From Actinomadura litoris (GTDB taxonomy: Bacteria > Actinomycetota > Actinomycetes > Streptosporangiales > Streptosporangiaceae): 64,000 nt of DNA. The stretch's first letter is position 1. Each line of letters begins with the position of its first letter. The position numbers were made by a program, and so were the translations under genes. Below the pieces are notes generated by a model. The model ran no database searches. It saw only the letters and a list, made by a program, of their open reading frames with translations, and was not told where the DNA came from. The stretch lies in assembly GCF_009733595.1 (NCBI RefSeq), contig NZ_WOFH01000010.1:248001-312000 (forward strand), in the 5' to 3' direction. Of the stretch, positions 55,521 through 64,000 are shown piece by piece.

Positions 55521-56479
55521 CGGCCCGACTCGGCGAGCCAGTCCAGGTGCGCGCGGGGCGTGTCCAGCAGCACCTTGACGACCTGCGCGGCGGCGGCGCG
55601 CTGCGCGGCGTTCAGGTGCAGCCGTTCGAGCATGTCGGGCAGCCCCCGGGCCGCCTTCCACGCGTCCTCGATCCGCTCGGCGACCCGCTCGACGACCATG
55701 TCGCCCGCGCGCGCCGCGTCCACGCCGTGCGCGGCGGCGAGCACGGCCGGGTAGTTGTGGACGTCGCCGCGCGCCGACTCCAGGTCGTGCGAGGCGAGGT
55801 CGTTCGTCCACGCGACGACGTCGGCGACGCTGTGCGCGAGCGTCTTCCAGCCGGGCGTGCGCAGCAGCCGCGGCGCCAGCTCCACGCCGAGCACCGGCTC
55901 GATCAGGTCGTACAGGAACGGCGGGCACGCGCGCCGCCGCAGCGCCGTGTACGCGGCGGGCGCCGGGACGTGCCCGATGCGGCGGTTGACGGCCTCCTCG
56001 GCGCAGCCGTCCCGGTGCGCCTCCAGTTGCAGCATGAACCGGCGGCGCCAGTCGCGGCTCATGGAGCGGGACGTGGCGCCCCACAGCTCCACCAGCGCCG
56101 CCTCCAGCGGGCGGGCGCCCGGCCGGGCGTGCCCGCGCCGCATCGCGCGCAGCAGGTCGTCGTACAGGGCGTGGACGGCGCTGCCGCTGTCGGCGAGCGG
56201 CGGGTGGTCGAGCGTGTCGTCCAGCGCGAGCGCCCAGGTCAGCCAGCGGGCGAACAGGTCCACGGCGACGAGGTCGGCGCCGGGGAAGACCCGCGCCGCC
56301 AGCCGCTCGCACCTGGCCCGGCCGAGCGGCGAGGTGTCGGGGTCGCCGAGCACCAGGCCCCGGCCGCGCGCCCAGGACTCGACCTGCGCGCACAGCTGCC
56401 AGGACTCCGGGTGCATGGCCGACGGGGCGGCCAGCGGGGCCACCCGGTCCGACGTCGAGAGAAGAAGTGAGATGTCCAC
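55460..56479 (-). CDS. Class I terpene synthase
   Basis: The product is about 339 residues (GTG 56479; a frame up to 56506 is open). It has the Asp-rich motif in WALALDDTLDH (DDxxD, residues about 87-91 from this start) and the NSE triad in WTNDLASHDLE (N-D-x-x-S-x-x-x-E), with WARGRGLVL and RYESGG features. These coordinate three Mg2+ and ionise a prenyl diphosphate. The length and motifs fit sesquiterpene cyclases, but product and chain length cannot be read from sequence. No prenyltransferase or P450 is adjacent, so it may be a stand-alone volatile-terpene gene. Its stop lies inside the end of the convergent ArsR gene. Confidence 0.88.
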   Translation of the reverse strand: MDISLLLSTSDRVAPLAAPSAMHPESWQLCAQVESWARGRGLVLGDPDTSPLGRARCERLAARVFPGADLVAVDLFARWLTWALALDDTLDHPPLADSGSAVHALYDDLLRAMRRGHARPGARPLEAALVELWGATSRSMSRDWRRRFMLQLEAHRDGCAEEAVNRRIGHVPAPAAYTALRRRACPPFLYDLIEPVLGVELAPRLLRTPGWKTLAHSVADVVAWTNDLASHDLESARGDVHNYPAVLAAAHGVDAARAGDMVVERVAERIEDAWKAARGLPDMLERLHLNAAQRAAAAQVVKVLLDTPRAHLDWLAESGRYESGGSVTSLRLDALASLR

Positions 56480-56692
56480 GACCCGGCCCACGCTAATGAC
56501 CACCACCGGTCAGAACCATGATCGCCACGTCAATTTTTGGGGAAACGGGATTGAGGGGACGGTCACGGACGGGCCCGCCGATCGTGCGGCGGGCCGCGGT
56601 GTTCTCCGATGATCACGCGAGCGGAGACGAATGGGACAGCCGAACGGACCGACGACGAAGACCGACGACGAAACACCGACACAGGAGGACAT

Positions 56693-57511
56693 GTGACCAG
56701 ATGGACCGCACGTTGGGCGCTCGGAACCGGACTGGCCGCCCTGGCGCTGACCGCGACGTCCTGCGGAAACGGCGACGAGGGCGCCACCGTGCAGGGGGTG
56801 AAGCTCATCAAGAAGGACGCGCTGACCTCCTGCACCCACCTGCCGTACCCGCCGTTCCAGGTGGAACAGGGAGGAAAGGTCGTCGGCTTCGACGTCGACC
56901 TGGTCGACCTCGTCGCGAAGCGCCTCGGCGTGACGCAGAAGATCGTCGACACGCAGTTCGAGACGATGCGGACCGGCGCCGCGCTGAACGCCGGGAAATG
57001 CGACATCGTCATGGGCGGCATGACGATCAAACCCGACCGGGTCGAGTTCATGGACGTGACCAAGCCCTACTTCGACGCCACGCAGTCGCTGCTGGCGAAG
57101 AAGGGCAGCGGCGTCACCTCGCTGGACGCCGTCAAGGCCAAGGACCTCAAGCTCGGCGCGCAGGCCGGGACGACCGGCGAGGACTACGTCAAGGGCAAGG
57201 GCTTCGACCCGGTCTCCTTCGACAACTCCGGCGCCGAGCTGGACGGCCTGCGCACCGGCCAGGTCAAGGTCATCGTCCAGGACGACCCGGTCGTCAAGGG
57301 CTGGCTCAAGGACCCGGCGAACGCGGGCCTGGAGATCGTCGCGAACCTCAACACCGGCGAGCAGTACGGGTTCTGGATCCGCAAGGGCCACAACCCGAAG
57401 CTCGTCGAGCTGGTGAACCAGGTCCTCGCGCAGGCCAAGGCCGACGGCACCTACAAGCGGATCTACGAGAGGTGGATCGGCGCGATGCCGCCGGCGGGAG
57501 GCCCGTCGTGA
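56693..57511 (+). CDS. Glutamate-type ABC transporter substrate-binding lipoprotein
   Basis: The 272-residue precursor has a lipoprotein signal (ARWALGTGLAALALTATSC, lipobox Cys about residue 24). The mature domain is a family 3 solute-binding protein: LTSCTHLPYPPFQVEQGGKV, FDVDLVDLVAKRLGV, FETMRTGAALNAGKCDIVMGGMTIKPDR and LGAQAGTTGEDYVKG. The family binds glutamate, glutamine or related amino acids. The GTG at 56693 is supported by AGGAGGA at 56683-56689. The stop overlaps the permease start (GTGA at 57508-57511), so the three ABC genes form one operon. Confidence 0.92.
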   Translation: MTRWTARWALGTGLAALALTATSCGNGDEGATVQGVKLIKKDALTSCTHLPYPPFQVEQGGKVVGFDVDLVDLVAKRLGVTQKIVDTQFETMRTGAALNAGKCDIVMGGMTIKPDRVEFMDVTKPYFDATQSLLAKKGSGVTSLDAVKAKDLKLGAQAGTTGEDYVKGKGFDPVSFDNSGAELDGLRTGQVKVIVQDDPVVKGWLKDPANAGLEIVANLNTGEQYGFWIRKGHNPKLVELVNQVLAQAKADGTYKRIYERWIGAMPPAGGPS

Positions 57512-58362
57512 CGGTCGAGCCGGTGGACGCCGCCGCCTCGCGCGGCCCGGCCCGCGGCCTCTTCGCGGGCATGCCGCGGCGCCGCCGCCGGCGGCTGTCC
57601 CTGGGCGCGCAGTACACGCTGTTCGCCGCCGCGGTCGTGGTCGTCGCGCTGCTGGCCGACTGGCCCACGCTGCGGGAGAACTTCGCCAAACAGGAGGTCG
57701 CCGAGCAGCTCTTCCCCGACATCATCACGGTCGGGCTGCGCAACACCGCCGTCTACACGGCGGTCGGGTTCGGCCTCGGCCTGGCGGGCGGGCTGGTGGT
57801 CGCGCTGATGCGGCTGTCGACCGCGGCCCCCTACCGGTGGCTCGCCACCGCCTACATCGAGGTCTTCCGCGGCCTGCCGCTGCTGCTGATCTTCATCTTC
57901 GTGGCGGTCGGCGTGCCGCTGGCCTTCCCCGGCACGGAGATCCCCGGCGGCGCCGTCGGGCAGGCGGGGCTCGCGCTCGGCCTGGCCGCCACCGCCTACA
58001 TCGCCGAGACGATCCGCGCGGGCATCGAGGCCGTCCCGCGCGGGCAGGTGGAGGCCGCGCGCTCGCTCGGCATGTCGCAGGGCCGGGCGATGTGGACGAT
58101 CATCCTCCCGCAGGCGTTCCGGATCGTGATCCCCCCGCTGACCAACCAGGTCGTGCTGCTGTGCAAGGACTCCTCGCTCGTGCTGTTCCTCGGCATCACG
58201 CTGGAGCAGCGCGAGCTCACCAAGTTCGGCCGCGACCTCGCCGGGCAGAAGGGCAACACCACCCCGATCATCGTGGCCGGGATCTGCTATCTGATCATCA
58301 CCATCCCGCTGAGCCTGCTGGCCAGACGGCTGGAGGCGCGGCAGCGCAGGGGGCAGCGATGA
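57508..58362 (+). CDS. Amino-acid ABC transporter permease (HisM/GlnP type)
   Basis: The 284-residue permease has a basic cytoplasmic leader, then about five to six helices. The ABC-coupling EAA loop is VEAARSLGMSQGRAMWTIILPQAFRIVIPPL and the conserved front is EVFRGLPLLLIFIF. This is the pattern of polar amino-acid permeases, which usually form homodimers. It is translationally coupled to the binding protein (GTGA) and to the ATPase (ATGA at 58359-58362). Confidence 0.93.
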   Translation: MTVEPVDAAASRGPARGLFAGMPRRRRRRLSLGAQYTLFAAAVVVVALLADWPTLRENFAKQEVAEQLFPDIITVGLRNTAVYTAVGFGLGLAGGLVVALMRLSTAAPYRWLATAYIEVFRGLPLLLIFIFVAVGVPLAFPGTEIPGGAVGQAGLALGLAATAYIAETIRAGIEAVPRGQVEAARSLGMSQGRAMWTIILPQAFRIVIPPLTNQVVLLCKDSSLVLFLGITLEQRELTKFGRDLAGQKGNTTPIIVAGICYLIITIPLSLLARRLEARQRRGQR

Positions 58363-59156
58363 CCCGTACCGGTGAACCCGCCGGAGCGGACGCGGGCGCG
58401 ATCGAGATCAGCGGGCTGCACAAGTCGTTCGGGGCGAACGAGGTGCTGCGCGGCATCGACTTCCGCGTGGACGCGGGCGAGGTGGTGTGCGTCATCGGGC
58501 CGTCCGGCTCGGGGAAGTCGACGCTGCTGCGCTGCGTGAACCTGCTGGAGGAGCCGTCCGCCGGAACGGTCCGGGTCGCGGGCGCGGAGGTCACCGACCC
58601 CGACGTCGACATCGACGCCGTCCGCCGCCGGATCGGCATGGTGTTCCAGTCGTTCAACCTGTTCCCGCACCTCACCGCGCTCGGGAACGTGGCGGTCGCG
58701 CAGCGCAAGGTGCTGCGGCGCGGGAAGCGGGACGCCGAGCGGATCGCGCGGGAGAACCTGGAGCGGGTCGGGCTGGCGGACAAGGTCGGCGCCTACCCGG
58801 CGCAGCTGTCGGGCGGGCAGCAGCAGCGCGTCGCGATCGCCCGCGCGCTCGCGATGGGGCCCGAGGTGATGCTGTTCGACGAGCCGACGTCCGCGCTGGA
58901 CCCCGAACTCGTCGGCGACGTCCTCGGCGTCATGCGCGGGCTCGCGGAGGCGGGCATGACCATGCTCGTCGTCACCCACGAGATGAGCTTCGCCCGCGAG
59001 GTCGCCGACCGGGTCGCGTTCATGGACGGCGGCGTGATCGTCGAGCAGGGGGAGGCGGCCCGGATGGTCACCGACCCCGACCACGAGCGGACGCGGGAGT
59101 TCCTGTCCCGCGTCCTTGATCCGGCCGCCGCGCGTGTGCAGGGGGGTGAGAGGTGA
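58359..59156 (+). CDS. Amino-acid ABC transporter ATP-binding protein (GlnQ type)
   Basis: The 265-residue ATPase has Walker A (VIGPSGSGKSTLLRCVNLLE), the Q-loop (RIGMVFQSFNLFPH), signature (AQLSGGQQQRVAIARALAM), Walker B (VMLFDEPTSALDPE) and H-loop (MLVVTHEMSFA). It is the usual GlnQ/GluA-type partner of the preceding permease. The operon imports glutamate, glutamine or related amino acids and lies next to glutamine synthetase and its regulator, which fits nitrogen scavenging. Confidence 0.95.
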   Translation: MTRTGEPAGADAGAIEISGLHKSFGANEVLRGIDFRVDAGEVVCVIGPSGSGKSTLLRCVNLLEEPSAGTVRVAGAEVTDPDVDIDAVRRRIGMVFQSFNLFPHLTALGNVAVAQRKVLRRGKRDAERIARENLERVGLADKVGAYPAQLSGGQQQRVAIARALAMGPEVMLFDEPTSALDPELVGDVLGVMRGLAEAGMTMLVVTHEMSFAREVADRVAFMDGGVIVEQGEAARMVTDPDHERTREFLSRVLDPAAARVQGGER

Positions 59157-59191
59157 AGGGTCGGATATGTTCCGGTCAGGACGTCGGCCGC

Positions 59192-59207
59192 GTAACGTCG
59201 CGGTAAC
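59192..59207 (+). promoter_or_regulatory. GlnR-like box upstream of glnA2
   Basis: GTAAC (59192-59196) and GTAAC (59203-59207) are separated by exactly 6 nt, matching the actinobacterial GlnR half-site pattern gTnAC-N6-(G)TAAC/GAAAC. The site lies about 120 bp upstream of the glutamine synthetase start. It suggests nitrogen control by GlnR, although the second half-site would more often read GAAAC. Confidence 0.45.
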
Positions 59208-59325
59208 AGCGGACGGGCATACTGCGAAGTAGCCGGGGGTCGGCGCGTAGCCCCTGACCTGCGGGGCACGCCCAGCTGGCACACCCTGCCGACGAACCCG
59301 GCAGGCACCATCGAGGGAGAAGGCT

Positions 59326-60687
59326 TTGGAGCGACAGCAGGAGTTCGTGCTCCGCACGCTGGAGGAGCGCGACATCCGCTTCATCCGGCTGTGGTTCACC
59401 GACGTGCTCGGGTTCCTGAAGTCGGTGGCGGTCGCCCCCGCCGAACTGGAGGGCGCCTTCGGCGAGGGCATCGGCTTCGACGGCTCGGCGATCGAGGGCT
59501 TCGCCCGCGTGTACGAGGCCGACATGATCGCCAAGCCCGACCCGTCCACCTTCCAGGTGCTGCCGTGGCGCTCGGAGTCGCCGGGCGTCGGCCGGATGTT
59601 CTGCGACATCCTCATGCCCGACGGCACGCCGAGCTTCGCCGACCCCCGCTACGTCCTCAAACGGGCCCTCGCCCGCGCCGCCGACCTCGGGTTCACCTTC
59701 TACACCCATCCCGAGATCGAGTTCTTCCTGCTCAACGACCGTCCCGAGGACGGCCGCGAGCCCGAGCCGGCGGACGCGGGCGGCTACTTCGACCACACCC
59801 CGCACAGCGCCGCGCACGACTTCCGGCGCAACGCGATCACGATGCTGGAGGCCATGGGCATCTCGGTGGAGTTCAGCCACCACGAGGGCGCCCCCGGCCA
59901 GCAGGAGATCGACCTCCGCTACGCCGACGCGCTCACCACCGCCGACAACATCATGACGTTCCGGCTGGTGATGAAGGAGGTCGCGCTGGAGCAGGGCGTG
60001 TTCGCCTCGTTCATGCCGAAGCCCTTCACCGAGCACCCCGGCTCGGGCATGCACACCCACATGTCGCTGTTCGAGGGCGACCGCAACGCCTTCTACGAGC
60101 CCGGCGCCGAGTACAAGCTGTCCAAGGTCGGGCGCGCGTTCATCGCGGGGCTGCTGCGGCACTCCGCCGAGATCACCGCCGTCTGCAACCAGTGGGTGAA
60201 CTCCTACAAGCGGCTGTGGGGCGGCGTCGGCTCGGCGGCGGGCGCCGGGGGAGAGGCGCCGTCCTACATCTGCTGGGGGCACAACAACCGGTCCGCGCTC
60301 GTCCGCGTGCCGATGTACAAGCCGCACAAGGGCCACTCGACCCGCATCGAGTTCCGCTCGCTGGACACCGCCGCCAACCCCTACCTCGCGTTCGCGGCGA
60401 TCCTCGGCGCCGGGCTGCGCGGCATCGAGGAGGGCTACGAGCTGCCGCCGGGCGCCGAGGACGACGTGTGGGCGCTGACCCCCGCCGAGCGGCGCGCGCT
60501 CGGCATCGAGCCGCTGCCGCAGAACCTCGACGAGGCGATCCACGCGATGGAGCGCAGCGAGCTGGTCGCCGACGTCCTCGGCGAGCACGTCTTCGACTTC
60601 TTCCTGCGCAACAAGCGCCAGGAGTGGGAGGAGTACCGGCGCGAGGTGACGGTGTTCGAACGCAAGCGGCTCATGGCCGTCCTGTAG
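59326..60687 (+). CDS. glnA2: Glutamine synthetase, GlnA2-like (type I-alpha)
   Basis: The 453-residue protein makes glutamine from glutamate, ammonia and ATP. It has the catalytic fold blocks RFIRLWFTDVLGFLKSVAV (N-domain), FDGSAIEGFARV, EIEFFLL (metal Glu) and ADNIMTFRLVMKEVA. NQWVNSYKRLWGG and SALVRVPMYKP are substrate and ATP loops. The C-terminus EDDVWALTPAERRALGIEPLPQNLDEAIHAMERSELVADVLGEHVFDFFLRNKRQEWEEYRREV closely matches mycobacterial GlnA2. TTG 59326 is the start because GGGAGAAGG lies just upstream. It is followed 15 nt later by glnE, the adenylyltransferase for glutamine synthetase. Confidence 0.93.
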   Translation: MERQQEFVLRTLEERDIRFIRLWFTDVLGFLKSVAVAPAELEGAFGEGIGFDGSAIEGFARVYEADMIAKPDPSTFQVLPWRSESPGVGRMFCDILMPDGTPSFADPRYVLKRALARAADLGFTFYTHPEIEFFLLNDRPEDGREPEPADAGGYFDHTPHSAAHDFRRNAITMLEAMGISVEFSHHEGAPGQQEIDLRYADALTTADNIMTFRLVMKEVALEQGVFASFMPKPFTEHPGSGMHTHMSLFEGDRNAFYEPGAEYKLSKVGRAFIAGLLRHSAEITAVCNQWVNSYKRLWGGVGSAAGAGGEAPSYICWGHNNRSALVRVPMYKPHKGHSTRIEFRSLDTAANPYLAFAAILGAGLRGIEEGYELPPGAEDDVWALTPAERRALGIEPLPQNLDEAIHAMERSELVADVLGEHVFDFFLRNKRQEWEEYRREVTVFERKRLMAVL

Positions 60688-60702
60688 CGGCCCGGCCGCG
60701 TC

Positions 60703-63700
60703 GTGGGCGATCCGTGGAGCGACCGCCGTCCCTCGCTCGTGGGACGGCTGGCGCGGCTCGGGTTCACCGACACGGGCCGGGCCGGGCGGCTCATCGCCGA
60801 GGCCGAGCGCGCCGGGACCGCCCCCCTCGGCGACGGCCTGCTGGAGGCGCTCGGCGGCACCGCCGACCCCGACCTGGCGCTGGACGGCCTGCTCCGGCTC
60901 CTGGACGCCGCGCCCGGCCCCGAGCTGCGGGCGGCGCTCGACGCCGAGCCCGAGACCCGGGCCCGGCTGACCAGGGTGCTCGGGGTCAGCGCCGCGCTCG
61001 CCGACCACCTCGTCCGGCACGCCGGGGACTGGCGCGTCCTGCGCGACGGCGGCGCGCCGCTGGGGGACCCGCGCGCCGGGCTGCTGGAGGCCGTGGGCGC
61101 CGACGCCTCCGCCGCCGACCCCGTCGCGCAGGGTCCCGGCGTCCTCGCGGCGCTGCGGGTCGCCTACCGGCGGCGGCTGCTCGCGCTCGCCGGCCGCGAC
61201 CTGTGCGGCGACCTGGACGTCGCGGACGTCGCCGCCGCGCTCGCCGACCTCGCCGCCGCCGCGCTGGAGGCCGGGCTCGCGATCGCCCGCGCGGAGGTCC
61301 CCGGGCACGACGCCTGCCGCCTCGCGGTGATCGGGATGGGCAAGTGCGGCGGCCGGGAGCTGAACTACGTCTCCGACGTCGATGTGGTCTTCGTGGCGGA
61401 GGCCCGGGAGGGGCACGGCGAGGACGCCGCGCTGCGCGTCGCGACCCGGCTCGCCTCGGCGACCATGCGGGCCTGCTCGGCCAGCACCCCGGAGGGGTCG
61501 CTGTGGGAGGTGGACGCGGCGCTGCGCCCCGAGGGGAGGTCCGGGCCGCTCGTGCGGACCCTCGCCAGCCACCGCGCCTACTACGAGCGCTGGGCCAAGA
61601 CCTGGGAGTTCCAGGCGCTGCTCAAGGCGCGGCCGGTCGCGGGGGACCCCGGCCTCGGCGCCCGCTACATGGAGGCGATCACCCCGATCGTGTGGCGGGC
61701 CGCCGAGGGCGAGAGCTTCGTCGCCGACGTCCAGGCCATGCGGCGCCGGGTGGAGGCCGACCTCGACCGGCGCACCGGCGAGGCCGAGCGGCAGCTCAAG
61801 CTCGGCCCCGGCGGGCTGCGCGACGTGGAGTTCGCGGTGCAGCTCCTCCAGCTCGTCCACGGCCGGGCCGACGAGACGCTGCGCAGCCCCACCACGCTGG
61901 ACGCGCTGTCGGAGCTGTCGCGCGGCGGCTACGTCGGGCGCGACGACGCCGCGTCCCTCGCGACCGCGTACCGGTTCCTGCGGCGCGTCGAGCACCTGGT
62001 GCAGCTGCACCGGCTGCGCCGCACCCACCTCGTCCCCGACGACGAGGCCGGGCTGCGGCGCCTCGGCCGGGCCCTCGGCCTGCGCCCCGACCCGGTCCGG
62101 GAGTTCACGGGGGAGTGGCGGCGGCAGGCGCGGAAGGTCCGCCGGATCCACGAGAAGCTGTTCTACCGCCCGCTGCTCCCGGCGGTCGCCCGGCTGCCGG
62201 GGGAGGAGGCGCGGCTCACGCCCGAGGCCGCGCGCGCCCGGCTGGAGGCGCTCGGCTACGCCGACCCGGCGGGCGCCCTCCGGCACATCGAGGCGCTCAC
62301 CGCCGGGGTGTCGCGGCGCGCGGCGATCCAGCGGACGCTGCTGCCGGTCATGCTCGGCTGGTTCGCCGACGCCCCCGACCCCGACGAGGGCCTGCTCGGG
62401 TTCCGGAAGGTCAGCGACGCGCTCGGCACCACCCCCTGGTACCTGCGGCTGCTGCGCGACGAGGTGGTCGTCGCCGAGCGGATGGCGTGGCTGCTCGGCT
62501 CCAGCCGCTATGCCACCGACCTGCTGCTGCGCGCGCCCGAGGCGGTCGCGACGCTCGGCAGCGCCGCCGACCTCGCGCCCCGGCCGCGGGCCTCGCTGCG
62601 CGCCGAGGCGTTCGCGGCCGTCCGCCGGCACACCCAGCCGGACGCGGGCGCCCCGTCGGCGTCGGCCGCCGAGGACGCGGTCGGGGTCGTGCGCGCGCTG
62701 CGCCGCCGCGAGCTGTTCCGGGTCGCGGTCGCCGACCTGCTCGGCCTGGCCGAGGTCGAGGCGGTGGGGCTCGCGCTCACCGACATCGCCGCCGTGACGA
62801 TCGAGGCCGCGCTGCGCGCCGCCGTCAGCAAGGTCGAGCGGGCCACCGGGGAGGCGCTGCCGACCCGGATCGCGGTGGTCGCGATGGGCCGGTTCGGCGG
62901 TCACGAACTCGGCTACGGCAGCGACGCCGACGTGATGTTCGTCCACGACCCGCTCCCCGGCGCCGACGAGCGGGCCGCGGGCCGCGCCGCGCACGGCGTC
63001 GCCGAGGAGCTGCGGCGGCTGCTGTCGCTGCCCGCCCCCGACCCGCCGCTGGACATCGACCCGAACCTGCGTCCCGAGGGCCGCCAGGGCCCGCTCGTGC
63101 GGACGCTCGCCTCCTACGCCGCCTACTACGCCCGCTGGTCGCAGCCGTGGGAGGCGCAGGCGCTGCTGCGCGCCGACCCCCTCATCGGCGACCCGGGGCT
63201 GTGCGAGGGCTTCCGCGCGCTGATCGACCCGATCCGCTTCCCCGAGGGCGGCGTCGACGAGGCGGCGGTCCGGCAGATCCGGCGGCTCAAGGCGCGGATG
63301 GAGTCCGAGCGGCTGCCGCGCGGGGTCGACCGCTCCCTGCACACCAAGCTCGGCCCCGGCGGCCTCGCCGACGTCGAGTGGGTCGCGCAGCTCCTCCAGC
63401 TCCGGCACGCCCACGCCGTCCCCGCGCTGCGCACGACCCGGACCCTCGCCGCGCTGGACGCGGCGGTCGGCGCGGGCCTGCTGGAGGAGGAGGACGCGTC
63501 CGTCCTGGCCGAGGCGTGGTGCCTGGCCACCCGCATCCGCGGCTCGCTCATGCTGGTCCGGGGCCGGGCGTCGGACCTGCTGCCGAGCGAGCACCACCGC
63601 GAGCGCACCGCCGTCGCCAGCGTGCTCGGCTACCCCGGGCCGGGCGACCTGCTGGAGGACTACCGCCGCCGCACCCGCCGCGCCCGCGGTGTGGTCGAAC

Positions 63701-63726
63701 GTGTGTTCTATGGCGCCGACGAGTAG
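60703..63726 (+). CDS. glnE: Bifunctional [glutamine synthetase] adenylyltransferase/adenylyl-removing enzyme
   Basis: The 1007-residue protein has two nucleotidyltransferase domains. The N-terminal one (motif GMGKCGGRELNYVSDVDVVF near residue 212) resembles the deadenylylating half, and the C-terminal one (AMGRFGGHELGYGSDADVMF near residue 728) the adenylylating half. A helical linker separates them. It adds or removes AMP on a Tyr of glutamine synthetase in response to nitrogen status, a housekeeping control in actinobacteria. GTG 60703. It sits directly after glnA2, with a 15-nt gap, so the two are probably co-transcribed. Confidence 0.94.
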   Translation: MGDPWSDRRPSLVGRLARLGFTDTGRAGRLIAEAERAGTAPLGDGLLEALGGTADPDLALDGLLRLLDAAPGPELRAALDAEPETRARLTRVLGVSAALADHLVRHAGDWRVLRDGGAPLGDPRAGLLEAVGADASAADPVAQGPGVLAALRVAYRRRLLALAGRDLCGDLDVADVAAALADLAAAALEAGLAIARAEVPGHDACRLAVIGMGKCGGRELNYVSDVDVVFVAEAREGHGEDAALRVATRLASATMRACSASTPEGSLWEVDAALRPEGRSGPLVRTLASHRAYYERWAKTWEFQALLKARPVAGDPGLGARYMEAITPIVWRAAEGESFVADVQAMRRRVEADLDRRTGEAERQLKLGPGGLRDVEFAVQLLQLVHGRADETLRSPTTLDALSELSRGGYVGRDDAASLATAYRFLRRVEHLVQLHRLRRTHLVPDDEAGLRRLGRALGLRPDPVREFTGEWRRQARKVRRIHEKLFYRPLLPAVARLPGEEARLTPEAARARLEALGYADPAGALRHIEALTAGVSRRAAIQRTLLPVMLGWFADAPDPDEGLLGFRKVSDALGTTPWYLRLLRDEVVVAERMAWLLGSSRYATDLLLRAPEAVATLGSAADLAPRPRASLRAEAFAAVRRHTQPDAGAPSASAAEDAVGVVRALRRRELFRVAVADLLGLAEVEAVGLALTDIAAVTIEAALRAAVSKVERATGEALPTRIAVVAMGRFGGHELGYGSDADVMFVHDPLPGADERAAGRAAHGVAEELRRLLSLPAPDPPLDIDPNLRPEGRQGPLVRTLASYAAYYARWSQPWEAQALLRADPLIGDPGLCEGFRALIDPIRFPEGGVDEAAVRQIRRLKARMESERLPRGVDRSLHTKLGPGGLADVEWVAQLLQLRHAHAVPALRTTRTLAALDAAVGAGLLEEEDASVLAEAWCLATRIRGSLMLVRGRASDLLPSEHHRERTAVASVLGYPGPGDLLEDYRRRTRRARGVVERVFYGADE

Positions 63727-63776
63727 CGGCGCTCGGGCGGGCGCGCATGACCGGGGGCCTGGGCCGCGTGAGCGCT

Positions 63777-64000
63777 CTACCAGCCCGTGGGCGGAGATGG
63801 CGGAGGGGATCCGCCCGCAGGATGATCACGGAGCGGTGCGGCCGTCGCGCAGGGGCGGGCCGGGACGAGGCGCCAGGCGAGCTCCCGGGCCGGGATCGCG
63901 ATCAGCGCGCCGCCGGCGAGGGCGCCCACGCCGCCCGCCGCGTCCAGGAGGAAGTGGTTGGCCGTCCCCACGATCACGACGATCGTGAGCGCGGGATAGA
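63777..64000 (-). CDS. C-terminal end of a PAP2-family phosphatase (5' partial at right edge)
   Basis: The frame enters from the right and stops at 63777-63779. The readable end contains YPALTIVVIVGTANHFLLDAAGGV, the last PAP2 motif (His and Asp of the acid-phosphatase triad in NHFLLDA), then a helix (GALAGGALIAIPARELAWRL) and a Pro-rich tail. PAP2 enzymes dephosphorylate lipid phosphates or, in related families, move inositol-type head groups. The N-terminal motifs lie outside, so full identity is uncertain. It converges on glnE. Confidence 0.75.
   Translation of the reverse strand, partial: YPALTIVVIVGTANHFLLDAAGGVGALAGGALIAIPARELAWRLVPARPCATAAPLRDHPAGGSPPPSPPTGW

Noticed and set aside
59176..63597. 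A 1473-codon open frame antisense to glnA2 and glnE
   Set aside because: Opposite-frame reading in very GC-rich coding DNA; composition is Arg/Gly/Ala/Pro-heavy with no domain pattern, while the plus strand encodes two clear enzymes.
1..64000. tRNA/rRNA genes, integrases, transposases or attachment sites
   Set aside because: None was recognised on either strand; the window reads as continuous chromosome.

Overview
The window is very GC-rich DNA (third codon positions almost all G or C) packed with genes on both strands. It looks like a chromosomal segment of a high-GC actinomycete. Evidence includes a coenzyme F420 dinucleotide oxidoreductase (npdG), an F420/FMN luciferase-like oxidoreductase, a CtaG-CopD copper/oxidase-assembly fusion, glnA2 plus glnE, a DUF5685 protein, a glutamine-dependent NAD synthetase and many GTG/TTG starts. 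A filamentous Streptosporangiales/Thermomonosporaceae-like organism is a plausible inference. No rRNA, tRNA, CRISPR array, phage module or insertion sequence was seen.

Layout. 1-4.7 kb: tail of a secreted protein (probably a trypsin-like protease), enoyl-CoA hydratase, two small proteins, a BKACE-family enzyme and a secreted alpha/beta-hydrolase-like protein. 4.7-8.9 kb: a tight four-gene minus-strand operon encoding a NUDIX/winged-helix (NrtR-like) regulator, a J-domain/pseudokinase fusion, a VWA protein and a divergent adenylosuccinate-synthetase homologue, preceded by three 11-bp sites at exact 16-bp spacing; this is the best candidate for an undescribed system. 9-13.9 kb: APC permease with a long Gly/Ser-rich tail, gamma-glutamyltransferase, CutA. 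13.9-16.4 kb: a divergent MFS/MarR efflux pair whose two outer flanks carry inverted copies of one ~145-bp structured repeat. 16.4-21.6 kb: csoR with a double operator, histidine phosphatase, alanine dehydrogenase, glycerate kinase, NCS2 purine permease. 21.7-29.6 kb: PucR-type mini-HTH protein, XRE-TPR regulator, Cys-tailed DUF5685 protein, CopC, CopD-CtaG and a NarL-type two-component system. 29.6-37.1 kb: F420-type oxidoreductase/TetR pair, baeRF-like protein, GT-C-like membrane glycosyltransferase, and an OmpR-type regulator/kinase/GerMN lipoprotein operon.

37-44.9 kb: membrane hydrolase, HxlR regulator with a divergent NAD(P)-binding oxidoreductase, a LigD-like phosphoesterase fused to a degenerate ligase domain, HhH membrane protein, map, small conserved proteins and npdG. 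44.9-50.3 kb: panB, MFS/TetR efflux pair, a large PP2C-type phosphatase/anti-sigma-kinase-like protein. 50.4-56.5 kb: MinD-like ATPase, nadE, MFS exporter, divergent ArsR regulator, and a class I terpene synthase overlapping the ArsR gene tail to tail. 56.7-64 kb: a glutamate-type ABC importer, glnA2 with a GlnR-like upstream site, glnE and the end of a PAP2 phosphatase. Nitrogen assimilation is a theme at the right end: polar amino-acid import, a glutamine synthetase paralogue and the adenylyltransferase that controls glutamine synthetase. Much of the rest is regulator/transporter pairs, each with a palindromic operator candidate.
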